From Streptomyces albipurpureus (GTDB taxonomy: Bacteria > Actinomycetota > Actinomycetes > Streptomycetales > Streptomycetaceae): DNA of 58,634 nucleotides. Shown piece after piece: positions 25,834 through 34,451 of this stretch. Position numbers and translations under genes: made by a program. Positions within the stretch are counted from its first letter, which is position 1. Each line of letters opens with the position of its first letter. The stretch covers positions 50,537 to 109,170 of the forward strand of contig NZ_JAMQAW010000078.1 in NCBI RefSeq assembly GCF_023701525.1, read 5' to 3'. A model generated the notes under the pieces. That model ran no database searches. It saw only the letters and a program-made list of their open reading frames with translations, and was not told the DNA's origin.

Positions 25834-27538
25834 GCACCTGCGCTCACCACGGCTCTGAACCGCGCACGCCGTGCCCTGCCCACCGGTGTCCTGCTCGGCG
25901 TCCTCGTGGCCCTGCCGATGCTGTTGATCCTGCTCGCCGCGTTCAGCGACTCCTTCCTCCGGCCCGACGACATCGGCCTCGACTCGCTGACACTCGCCAA
26001 CTTCTCCGTCCTGGCCTCGACGCAGGCACTCACCACGCTCGGCAACTCCGTGCTGATCGCCGGCTGCGCCTCGGCGCTCGCCCTGCTGATCGGCTGCGAC
26101 CCCGCATTCATCACCGCCCGCACCAGCTCGCCGGCACGGCGGTTTCTCTACTGCACCGGCATCGCGCCGATGTTCCTGCCCTCACTCGGCGGCGCCCTCG
26201 CCTGGTCCCTGCTCGGCAGCCCGGCGGCCGGCTACCTCAACCTCGTCGTGCAATCGGTGGGACTGGACATCACCGTCAACATCTACAGCACCGGGGCCTC
26301 GTCATGGTCCCCGCCCTCTACTACGCACCCCACGCGTTCCTGCTCGCCCACAGCGTGCTTTCCCTCATGAACCCCGATCTGGAGGAAGCGTCCTTCGTAC
26401 ACGGCGGGACGCTGCGGCGCACCATGCGTTGGGGGACCCTTCCCACTCGCGCTGCCCGCGATCCTTGGGTCCGGGGTGCTGATCTTCACGCTGGCTACGG
26501 AGAACTTCCCCGTAGCCCAAGTGATCGGCAACCCCTCCCAAGTAAAGACGCTGCCCGGCTTCATCTACCGCCTGATGAACGCCTCGCCCTCCCGCGGCAA
26601 TGAGGCCGCCGCCGTGGCCATCGTCCTGACCGCCCGTTGCTGGTGATCACGGCACTTCGGCAACGGGTGGTCATACGCGAGAAGTTGAGCAGCGTCACCG
26701 GCAAGGGCGTCAAGGCCAAGCAGGTCCCACTGGGCCGGTGGCGACTGCTGCCCGCATTCGGCTTCGCCCTGTTGTACTTCCTGCTCGCCGTGGTACTCCC
26801 GGTAGGCGCCCTGCTCCTCGCATCCCTCCAAACCTCCCCGTATGCCGCGAGCCTCGGCCAGCTCACCGAGAGCGGCGCCCTGTCGTTTTGGTCGCTGGGC
26901 AAGACACTGCGCTCCGCCGACTTCCTCCAGGCGGTGCCCAACAGCGCGATGACGGCCGTCATCGCCGGTGTCGTCGGTACGGCGCTCGGCTTCTGCCTCA
27001 GCTACTGCGTCTACCGTGCAAGTCCGCGGGCAGGCGAGTGCTGGAGTTCGTCGCCATGGAACCGCTCGCCGTCCCGGCCATCGTGCTCGGCCTCGGTCTG
27101 CTGTGGACCTGGCCGGTGCTGCCGGTGCCGGTGTACGGAACGGTCGTCGTGCTAGTGATCGCCTTCGTCGCCGTCTTTCTGCCGCAGGGGTACCGGGGCG
27201 TCACCTCCTCGATCCTCCAGGTCGACAAAGATCTGGAAGACAGTGCGGTCCTTCTCGGCTCCCGCCGCACCAAGGCCATGTCATACGTGACGCTGCCGCT
27301 CATGCGGGTCGGCCTGGTCTCCACCCTGCTGTTGCTGCTGTTGCTCTGCATGCGGGAACTGTCGGCCGCACTCTTCGCCTCCGACACCCGCCTGCTGTCC
27401 ATCCTGATCTTCGACAACTACGACAACGGCGCGATGCAGGGAGCGGCCTCGGTGAGCCTGCTCTACTGCGGCGTCATCCTCGTGATCACCCTGCTCGCCA
27501 AGTCCCTTGGGGCAAAGAGCGTGGACGGTGCCCGATGA
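25834..27538 (+). pseudogene. ABC transporter permease (two-domain, iron/polyamine importer type), at least four frameshifts
   Basis: Consecutive plus-strand pieces in changing frames rebuild one long membrane permease. They are RALPTGVLLGVLVALPMLLI to DITVNIYSTG (to about 26295), LVMVPALYYAPHAFLLAHSV (to about 26430), FPLALPAILGSGVLIFTLAT to NEAAAVAIVLTA (to about 26630), LLVITALRQRVVIREK to ALGFCLSYCVYR (to about 27020), and RRVLEFVAMEPLAVPAIVLG to KSLGAKSVDGAR, stop 27536-27538. Many hydrophobic helices and the EPLAVPAIVLG coupling region show the double-permease architecture. With this many shifts it cannot be functional. Frameshifts are at sites such as caccggggcc, where one base is missing. 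Confidence 0.65.
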
Positions 27539-27555
27539 AGCGCACAACGACAGCA

Positions 27556-28166
27556 ACGGCGGCCCCGTGCCCGCCCCGGCCACGCACGGTCACGCGGACC
27601 GAGTCGGAGGCCGCGAGCAGCGGTCCGCGACGTGTCCTGAACACCCCGGTCCCCGACTGTCCGAGCGTCACATGCAGGACGTACGCGGCGACGGGCCGTG
27701 CCCCGGCCGCTTCGAGGACACCCTCTTCAATCATCAGGCGCGCGCCGTCGTATCCCTCCTCGCCCGGCTGGAACATGAACACCACATCGCCCGCGAGCGA
27801 CGCACGGCGGGCACAGAGCAGCTTCACGGCACCGACGAGCATCGCTGTGTGCAGGTCATGGCCGCAGGCGTGCATATGTCCGGGGATGCGGGAGGCGTAC
27901 TCCAGCCCAGTGCTCTCCGTCACGGGCAGCGCGTCCATGTCGCCGCGCAGCAGTACGGCCGGGCCCGGCAGGCCGCCGCGCAGGACGGCGGTCACCGAGT
28001 CGAGCACGCTACCGGTGGTCAGCTCCAGCGGGAGCCCTTCGAGTGCGGCAAGCACCTTCTCCTGTGTGCGGGGCAGTCGCAGGCCGATCTCGGGTTCGGC
28101 GTGCAGGACGCGTCGCAGCCGTACGAGATCGCCCTGAAGCGCCTTGGCATCGTCCAAAATCGTCAC
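27556..28166 (-). pseudogene. M20-family amidohydrolase, C-terminally truncated
   Basis: A GTG at 28164-28166 (GAGGAG 7 bases upstream) starts a protein of the M20D amidohydrolase type. It has GDMDALPV, HACGHDLHTAM and PGEEGYDGARLMI, the metal ligands of the catalytic domain. Homology runs to VRVTVRGRGGHGA near 27556. The frame then reads antisense through the end of the ABC permease to 27486. The second half, including the last metal ligand, is missing, so a deletion has joined this gene tail-to-tail with the permease remnant. It was probably regulated by the divergent Lrp-type protein. Confidence 0.7.
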
Positions 28167-28274
28167 GAATCACTCCTCGGGTGGTGCACCGGCTCCCCCG
28201 GTGGTAGGGCATTGTGTTGTCGAAGATCCGTGTTGGCTCGAAAATCACAGGATTGTGCCGAAGGGGCTCAACTC
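28167..28274. promoter_or_regulatory. Divergent promoter region between M20 and Lrp genes
   Basis: These 108 bases separate the M20 start (28166) and the Lrp start (28275). In this family the regulator usually binds here to control the amidohydrolase and itself. The stretch ttgtcgaagatc...gctcgaaaatcac contains a loosely repeated tcgaa/ga-atc pattern, but I cannot define an operator. Confidence 0.35.
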
Positions 28275-29342
28275 ATGCAGGAATCTGCCGCCGACCCCGA
28301 TGAGTTGGACCTCGCCCTCATCCATGCGCTGCAACTCGATCCCCGGGCGCCCTGGTCCCGGGTCGGCACCGCCCTCGGAGTGGACGCGGTCACGGCCGCG
28401 AGGCGCTGGTCACGGCTGGCGGAGGCGGGAATCGCCTGGGTCACCGCCCATCCGGTCGGCCTGCTCCAGACCGCCGCGTTCATTGAGGTCGACTGCGAGG
28501 CCGGAGAGGTGCTCGCCACCGCCGCCACACTGGCCCGCTGGCCCCATGTGGTCAGCATCGAGCACACCAGCGGCGCCCACGACCTGCTCCTGACTGTGGC
28601 GACACCCGGCTTGAACGCGCTCTCGCGCTATCTGCGCGACGGCATCGGGACGGTGGCAGGGGTCCGGGCCACCCGCACCCAGTTGGTCACCAGGGCGTAC
28701 GCACTGGGCGGCGACTGGCGGCTCGGGGCGCTGGACGCGCGACAGTTGGAGCAGATGGGCTCGCCGGTACAAATCAGCACCGGCACAGTCAGACCGCTGC
28801 CCGAGGTGGAACGCAGGCTCCTGCGGCTCCTGTGCCACGACGGCCGCGCCTCGCTGACGGAACTGGCCGTCGGGCTCGGGTGCGGGCTCAGTACCGTACG
28901 CCGCCGCCTGCGGTCGATGATCGCCGACCGGGCACTGGTCCTGCGCTGCGACGTCGCCCAGCCGCTGTCCGGCTGGCCGGTCTGTCTGACACTGTCGGCA
29001 CAGTCACCCGCCGATCAACTGGTCGCGATCGCCAACGGCCTGGCCACCCTCCCCGAAACTCGCTCATGCGCCATCACCACCGGCGGCTCGACCAATGTCG
29101 TACACAGCACCTGGCTGCGCTCCCTCCACGACGCCCACCGGCTGGAACTCCTGCTGGCCGAACGCTATCCCGCCCTGCGAATCACCGACCGCGCGGTAAC
29201 GCTTGGGCACGTCAAGCGGACGGGACGGCTGCTGGACGACGAGGGCCGCAGCATTGGAATCGTCCCGATGGACGTGTGGACGGACCCTGTCGAGGCCGCG
29301 AGAGCGGCGGGCCTCAGCCGGTCAGGGATCACCGGTGGGTGA
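28275..29342 (+). CDS. Lrp/AsnC-family regulator with two tandem Lrp units
   Basis: This 355-aa protein is started at ATG 28275 because AAGGGG lies 8 bases upstream and the long upstream open frame is antisense to the M20 gene. It contains two complete AsnC-type modules: an HTH at about 10-55 (DELDLALIHALQLDPRAPW) with its ligand domain to about 150, then a second HTH at about 180-230 (ERRLLRLLCHDGRASLTELA, STVRRRLRSMIADRALVL) with a second ligand domain. Such duplicated Lrp proteins commonly sit divergent from M20 amidohydrolases and transporters in Streptomyces. Here the regulator is intact while its probable target genes are wrecked. Confidence 0.85.
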   Translation: MQESAADPDELDLALIHALQLDPRAPWSRVGTALGVDAVTAARRWSRLAEAGIAWVTAHPVGLLQTAAFIEVDCEAGEVLATAATLARWPHVVSIEHTSGAHDLLLTVATPGLNALSRYLRDGIGTVAGVRATRTQLVTRAYALGGDWRLGALDARQLEQMGSPVQISTGTVRPLPEVERRLLRLLCHDGRASLTELAVGLGCGLSTVRRRLRSMIADRALVLRCDVAQPLSGWPVCLTLSAQSPADQLVAIANGLATLPETRSCAITTGGSTNVVHSTWLRSLHDAHRLELLLAERYPALRITDRAVTLGHVKRTGRLLDDEGRSIGIVPMDVWTDPVEAARAAGLSRSGITGG

Positions 29343-29630
29343 CCGAACGGCCCGCCACCATGACCAGGTGGCAGTGCGCCCGACCATCGGCGCTGTAGAC
29401 GATGCGGTAACTCCCGGCAGAGTCCTGCACGACGATCTGCCGCGGGCCCGGGCCTCGGAGCCGTCCGTGCAGCCCGTCCCGTGCTGGTGGTGGTGCTCAG
29501 AAGTCGGAGGGCGTCCTCGCCGATGGCGGTGATCCTGATCTCGGGCCGGTGGGGTTCGGGCCCGGACGGACCGGACAGCCGGGCGGCGGCGTCCCCGAAA
29601 GGATCCGGCGAGTCGCGTTGAGGTGTTGCA
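29329..29630 (-). pseudogene. Remnant of a small unidentified protein
   Basis: On the minus strand, RDSPDPFGDAAARLSGPSG and RPEIRITAIGEDALRLLST (29630 to about 29490) are continued after a frameshift by PRQIVVQDSAGSYRIVYSAD and HCHLVMVAGRSVTHR, with TGA at 29329-29331 overlapping the end of the Lrp gene. The pieces read like one protein of about 95 aa. The family is not recognised. Confidence 0.35.
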
Positions 29631-29646
29631 TCCCAGGAGGTCGAGC

Positions 29647-29721
29647 GTGAACACGATTCTGGAGGACCGGCACCTGCTCAACCAGGTGCTGGCCCTGCGC
29701 GGATGGACCAACGAATACTGA
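29647..29721 (+). pseudogene. Truncated start of an unidentified gene, cut off before the IS stack
   Basis: A GTG at 29647 has an excellent AGGAGG 6 bases upstream and encodes MNTILEDRHLLNQVLALRG-WTNEY before TGA. Reading past the TGA gives only GNPKAG before the next stop. The strong ribosome site suggests the 5' end of a real gene, divergent from the remnant at 29329-29630, whose body was lost near the IS insertion 25 bases downstream. Confidence 0.3.
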
Positions 29722-29745
29722 GGTAATCCCAAGGCCGGGTAGTTA

Positions 29746-29774
29746 GGGCTTGTAAAGAATCAACGTGTTGGTTT
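29746..29774 (+). repeat. Left terminal inverted repeat of the ISAzo13-like element
   Basis: It reads gggcttgtaaagaatcaacg and continues through tgttggttt. It pairs with 31447-31475 with a single mismatch. Confidence 0.8.
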
Positions 29775-29799
29775 GCGGTCTCTCTGTCGTTGGTGTGGT

Positions 29800-31461
29800 A
29801 TGCGCATACCGAGTGACCTTCGTGACGAACTGGCCCTGAGATACGGGGTGTTGTTTCCTCATGTGAATGAGCGGCAGCAGCGGCTGGCGCTGGCTGTCGA
29901 GGGGGCACGGCGGGGTCCGGGCCGTCGCGCGTGCCACAGCGGTGAGTGAGACGACGGTGCGGAAGGGGGTCTTCGAGTTGGAGGGCGGTGAGGATCCGCT
30001 GCCCTATGGCCGGGTCCGCCGGGACGGCGGCGGGCGCAAGAGCGCCGAGGAGCTGGACCCGCTGCTTGTTCCGGCGTTGCTGGCGCTGGTGGAGCCGGAC
30101 GAGCGGGGTGATCCGACGTCGCCGCTGCGGTGGACGATCAGATCGCTGCGGTCTCTGTCTGGGGAGCTGACGCGGCAGGGCCATGCCGCGTCAGCGCCAA
30201 CCGTGGGCTGCTGCGGGAGAACAGTCTGCAGGCCAATGCCAAGACCCTCGAAGGCGCTCAGCACCCCGACCGGGACGCGCAGTTCTGGTACATCAACGAC
30301 CAGGCCAAAGACCATCAGGCGGACGGTCAGCCGGTGGTCAGCGTGGATGCGAAAAAGAAGGAAGTCGTCGGGGAGTTCAAGAATGCCGGACGTCAATGGC
30401 GGCCGACCGGTGAACCCGTGCGGGTCGATGTCCATGACTTCCCCGGTGATGCACTGGGCAAAGCCCTGCCCTACGGCATCTACGACCTGGCGGCGGACAC
30501 CGGCTGGGTAAACGTCGGTACGGATCACGACACCGCGGCCTTCGCCGTCGAATCGATCCGCCGCTGGTGGAACGGGCAAGGACGCCTCGACTACCCGCAG
30601 GCCACCCGTCTGCTGATCACCGCCGATGCCGGGGGCTCCAACGGCTACCGCACCAGAGCTTGGAAGACCGGCCTCGCGGCGTTCGCCGCCGAGACCGGCC
30701 TGGCCGTCACCGTCTGCCACATGCCTCCGGGCACATCGAAGTGGAATCGGATCGAGCACCGGCTGTTCTCCCACATCACCATGAACTGGCGGGGCCGCCC
30801 GCTGACCAGCCATGACGTCATCGTCAACAGCATCGCCGCGACCACCACCCGCACCGGCCTGACCATCCACGCCGAACTTGACACCGGCGTCTATCCCACC
30901 GGCGTGAAGGTCAGCGACGCCGAGCTCAACGCAGTACCCGTAACCGGACATGCCTTCCACGGTGCATGGAACTACACCGTCCACCCCCACCCCGTCGACC
31001 CCACCGGACCAACCACCGACCCGGCGGCGGTCTTCGACCGCGATGCTCTGTCGCACCCCGCACTGACCGGCATGACCCGCACCGCACTGACCGAGCTGAC
31101 CCAGGCCCCGACCGCCGGCTGGCAGACACTGCAGAAACATGACGCCACCACACGCCGCGACGGCGCCCAACGACGCCGGGCCCCGGGCGGCCGCCGCAAG
31201 GCCAAACTCGACCTGCCCGACCGGGTCCTGCTCACCACGCTGCAACACAACCTCGCCCTGCCGCCCACCGTGCTGGCCCGCCTCTTCGCCGTCAGTAAGG
31301 ACACCATCCGCCACGCCACCAGCGAGATCCGGCGGCTGATGGACCAGCACGCTCACACGCCCCGGCTCCCAGCAGCACACATCAACACCCTGGCAGGACT
31401 CCTCGTCCACGCCACCACACACGGCGCGACCCTCACGACGGAAACCAAACCAACACGTTGA
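29800..31461 (+). pseudogene. ISAzo13-family transposase, two frameshifts
   Basis: The transposase starts at ATG 29800 (MRIPSDLRDELALRYGVLFP). It shifts frame near 29905 into GGVRAVARATAVSETTVRKG (the HTH part) and again near 30200 into RGLLRENSLQANAKTLEGAQ. It then reads on through PVVSVDAKKKEVVGEFKN, LLITADAGGSNGYRTRAW, VCHMPPGTSKWNRIEHRLFS and LPPTVLARLFAVSKDTIRHA to the stop at 31461. The D/D/E-type residues in SVDAKKKE, TADAGGSN and IEHRLFS are present. Unless both shifts are errors, the element cannot transpose on its own. Confidence 0.8.
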
Positions 31462-31475
31462 TTCTCTACAAGCCC
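31447..31475 (-). repeat. Right terminal inverted repeat of the ISAzo13-like element
   Basis: It begins aaaccaacacgttgattctc and ends tacaagccc, the reverse complement of 29746-29774 with one mismatch. It directly abuts the target duplication of the next IS. Confidence 0.8.
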
Positions 31476-31487
31476 TTATCTTGGCGT

Positions 31488-31874
31488 TTATGCTGCGCGA
31501 CTGTTCGTGACGTCCTCGGTGATGTCCGGTTTGCCCTGTTTCCCGACGGGGTGTTCGCGTGCGCGGCGCCTGTTTTTCGAGCCTGCTGGTCGTCCGGGGC
31601 CTGCGGTGCTGACTTTCGGTGCGCCGGCCAGCTGTGCGCTCTTCCCGTGGAGGCGGCGAAATCCGCGGCGGACGCGGGCGGGTGTGAGGCGTCCTTGGCG
31701 CGCGGGCCGCTCCCAGGGTTTGCGGAGGTCTTCTGCGAGTGGCCGGGCGAGGCGGAGCTGGGTGTACGCGGCGACGACCAGCCACGTCCAGCGGTCGGCG
31801 GCTGCGGGCTCGCGGAGTTTGGGAACGGTCCAGCCCAGCGTTTGCTTGATCATTCTGAAGGTGTGTTCGAGATC
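31488..31874 (-). pseudogene. Transposase of the second IS, C-terminal part
   Basis: This continues the split transposase: FDLEHTFRMIKQTLGWTVPK contains the catalytic glutamate region, followed by WTWLVVAAYTQLRLARPLAE, LTPARVRRGFRRLHGKS and a basic tail (GPGRPAGSKNRRRAREH). Joining 33334 to 31864 across the 10-bp duplication restores LRRFDLEHTF. Confidence 0.75.
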
Positions 31875-31891
31875 CAATGCCGTTAGGTTAA
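31875..31891 (+). repeat. Left inverted repeat of the IS4-like element
   Basis: Its 17 bases caatgccgttaggttaa are exactly complementary to 33308-33324. Confidence 0.88.
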
Positions 31892-32048
31892 GGGTCGGGT
31901 GGGGGGTGGTATGAGCGTGGGGTTGCGGGGTGGAGTGGGTGACTGCCGGTCGTCAGGCTTCTTGACGAGGTACCGGGAGATGATGCGTTTGATGACACGC
32001 GGGCTCGTCCGCGGTCGCCTGGGTGGGTTCACGTTGGCGAGGAGTTCA

Positions 32049-33293
32049 TCACGCATCAGGTGGGCAGGGCAGCGGTGATGAGGGGGAAAAGTCCGCCGGA
32101 GGCATCAGGGCGATGCGACGGGCGGCGCGCAGGCAGGTGGTGAAAGACAGCCGGTCGGGGTCGAGCGCATCGGTGTTGGTGCGGGCTGCTTCGAGCATGT
32201 GCACGCGCAGTGCGTAGTGCACGAGCAGGTGGCCCCAGATTTGTTGGAGGATTCCGTCCGGGGTCTTGCTGGCCAGGACCGTGCCCGCTCCGATCTGCTG
32301 GGTCTTGAGTTCTTTGAAGGTCGTCTCCACTTCCCACCGCTCGGTGTACAGGGCGGCCAACTCCGGTCCCGGGTAATGCTCATGGTCGAGCAACGTGGTC
32401 AGGAGCGTGTAGGTCTCCTGACCCTCGTCGAGTTGGTAGCGCAGCGCGCGGACCTGGATACCGTGCTCGCGTCGACGGTCCTGGTACCCGTAGATCGTGG
32501 TGATCCAGGACCCGTCGGACAGCAGCCGGTCAGGCTCGAGTTTGTAGCGTTGGCCGGCCAGCCGCAGGAGAAGATCCGCACCGGAGGCCGACCAGGCCCG
32601 CCAGAGATCCACGCCTGGCAGGCCCCGGTCGCCCAGGACCAGCATGCCCGGGCCCATCGACCGGCCCAGGCCCTGGGCGGTCAGCGACTCGTGGACCGAG
32701 TATGCGCTGACCACCGCGTCGACGACGGCATGCGTGCCGCACTCCACCAACCCCACGATCTTGGCCTGCGGAAACGCCGCCCGCTTGTATGGCGCCTTGC
32801 CCGCCTTCGGCCTGCCGCCATGTCGGCCGAACTCCTCTTCGTTGGCCGCGGTGTCCGCCAGGTCGACGCAGGTGCCGTCCACCGCCATCAACCGCAGCCC
32901 ACGCCAGAAGGCCCAGGTGTCCGCAGGCCCGGCCAGCGGTACGGCGGCGCGGGTGAACAGCTCCCGCAACGGTTCGGCTCCCAGCCGCTGACGTGCCAGA
33001 AAGATGGACGGCTTGCTCGGCTCCCGCCACGCCCTCAGCAGGCCGATCTGCCGCAGCCCGAACGTCGTCTTGCGCATGACCTCCAGATACGGATCCGGCG
33101 AAAACAACGCCATCCCAAGGACGAAGTACACCATCAGCCGGGCCGGTAGCAGCCGAGACCGTCGCTCCACCCGCCCGCACACCTCAAGCACTTCGTCTAC
33201 GAGCCCAGCCGGATACACCCGCGCCAGCAGCCCGACGCTGACCACATCGCGCAACTCGGGCTCCACAACCACCCCTGAACGTCCGTCATACAC
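32049..33293 (-). CDS. IS4-family transposase
   Basis: This 414-aa DDE transposase is started at the GTG at 33291-33293 because the frame further upstream leaves the element and reads antisense host sequence. LARVYPAGLVDEVLEVCGRV begins the N-terminal domain. LMAVDGTCVDLADT carries the first aspartate, MLVLGDRGLPGVDLW the second, and YTERWEVETTFKELK matches the IS4 signature Y(2)R(3)E(6)K exactly. No frameshift or stop interrupts it. The C-terminal HMLEAARTNTDALDPDRLSF region is typical of this Streptomyces subgroup. Confidence 0.88.
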   Translation of the reverse strand: MYDGRSGVVVEPELRDVVSVGLLARVYPAGLVDEVLEVCGRVERRSRLLPARLMVYFVLGMALFSPDPYLEVMRKTTFGLRQIGLLRAWREPSKPSIFLARQRLGAEPLRELFTRAAVPLAGPADTWAFWRGLRLMAVDGTCVDLADTAANEEEFGRHGGRPKAGKAPYKRAAFPQAKIVGLVECGTHAVVDAVVSAYSVHESLTAQGLGRSMGPGMLVLGDRGLPGVDLWRAWSASGADLLLRLAGQRYKLEPDRLLSDGSWITTIYGYQDRRREHGIQVRALRYQLDEGQETYTLLTTLLDHEHYPGPELAALYTERWEVETTFKELKTQQIGAGTVLASKTPDGILQQIWGHLLVHYALRVHMLEAARTNTDALDPDRLSFTTCLRAARRIALMPPADFSPSSPLPCPPDA

Positions 33294-33307
33294 GATGGAG
33301 GAGCAGG

Positions 33308-33324
33308 TTAACCTAACGGCATTG
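33308..33324 (-). repeat. Right inverted repeat of the IS4-like element
   Basis: Its 17 bases ttaacctaacggcattg match the left end exactly in inverse orientation; the 10-bp target duplication follows. Confidence 0.88.
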
Positions 33325-34386
33325 GTTCGAGATCGAATCTGCGCAGGAATCCTTGCCAGAGCCGGTCGACGTCCCCGCCTGTCGCGTTGGTGCCGGACCA
33401 CCACAGCCAGATCGGCCTGGGCTGCGGTCTCCGCGCAGGTGCTCTACGTGAAGACGGATGACTGTGCCTTCGATGACGGGCAGGTGACCTTCGGGGTAGT
33501 CGGCCCAGGCCGAGCGCCGGACCAGCAGCGGGTGCAGCCGGTCCCAGGCCGTGGCCTCGGCCCGCCCGTAGTGGGTGGTGTCGGTGACCGTGGTGATGGC
33601 GGGGGCGGGCCAGGTGGCGGGCTTCTCGAACTTGAACTCCGACCCGCGCTTGGGTTTGCGTCCGACCTTGCCGGGTGGCTGTGGCGGGGGCGGGAAGTAC
33701 AGGACACGGTCCGAACGCATCCGGCCCAGCAACTCGACGGGCAGGTCGGAGAGGAGGAAGGCCAGGCGGGTTACGTCATAGCCGGCATCAACGACGATCA
33801 GCACGGACGGGTCACCGGCCTGCCACTGCCCAGCGGCCAGCAGTCGTTGGACGACCTGACGGATCTGGCAGGCGGTGACGGCGATCTCGTCGTCCCACGG
33901 ACACAGGCGGACCACGTCCAGTACGGCCGTCCACGAAGTCCGCCCGGGCTCCAGGGCGGCGACGAAGGAGTAGGGCCAGCCAGGGACCATCTGAGCCGAG
34001 CCCCTCCCGCGGCCGTAGGTGTGGCAGAACAGCCGGTCCGGGCTGGTGTTCGCGTCCGGGCGTAGCCAGTTGCTGACATCGACGGCCAGGACGAGGCGCC
34101 CGTCCGCCGCCCGTGGCATTGACAGACCGGCCAGAGTCCTGCGCAGCCGTGCCACATCCAGCCGCCCGTGGTTAACACCGCCGTACAAGGCACCGTGTCC
34201 GCGCCGGTGCTCCGGCGCCAAGGACAGCTCGACGAGCGTCTTTACCGGGCCGTCCGAGCACAACAGGGCGTCTGACAGCTCGAACAGCGCGTCTCCCCGC
34301 GCGGTGAGGCAGGCATAGAACTCCCCTCGGAAGTGGGACAGTTCCTCAAACGCATTCCGCGGGACATCCCGCTGCAGCAGACTCAT
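33325..34386 (-). pseudogene. Transposase of the second IS, N-terminal part
   Basis: ATG 34384-34386 starts MSLLQRDVPRNAFEELSHFR, a DDE transposase type common in Streptomyces (NF041680-like). VLAVDVSNWLRPDANTSPDR and DAGYDVTRLAFLLSDLP carry the first two acidic positions. A one-base deletion near 33418 moves the expected WLWWSGTNATGGDVDRLWQG into another frame. The IS4-like element interrupts at 33324. Residues after the break continue at 31874 and below. Confidence 0.75.
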
Positions 34387-34451
34387 CGTTACGGCCTTCG
34401 TGCTGATCAAGCGACTCTGTGACGGAGCACATGATCAGACGGAGGCCGCCC

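Larger units (their letters stand above)
29746..31475 (+). mobile_element. ISAzo13-like insertion sequence
   Basis: The element is bounded by 29-bp inverted repeats beginning gggcttgta (29746-29774 and 31447-31475; one mismatch, taaagaat versus tagagaat). TTA at 29743-29745 and 31476-31478 is a probable 3-bp target duplication. It carries one broken transposase gene of the ISAzo13 family. It is the oldest layer of a three-element stack, because the next IS uses its right edge as target. Confidence 0.8.
31875..33324 (-). mobile_element. IS4-like insertion sequence (innermost element)
   Basis: This 1450-bp element has perfect 17-bp inverted repeats, caatgccgttaggttaa at 31875-31891 and its reverse complement at 33308-33324. 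It is flanked by a perfect 10-bp target duplication gttcgagatc (31865-31874 and 33325-33334). A 10-12 bp duplication fits the IS4 family. It is the youngest layer of the stack, its transposase is intact, and it is the likeliest element here still to be active. Confidence 0.9.

Noticed and set aside
27507..28274. Extension of the Lrp regulator to a 611-codon protein
   Set aside because: The added part is antisense to the M20 gene, and the ATG at 28275 has its own ribosome site.
30004..31785. 593-codon minus-strand frame opposite the ISAzo13 transposase
   Set aside because: Shadow of the transposase; it crosses the IS boundary without matching any protein.
33294..33404. N-terminal extension of the IS4-like transposase
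   Set aside because: It leaves the element through its right inverted repeat and reads antisense host transposase sequence.
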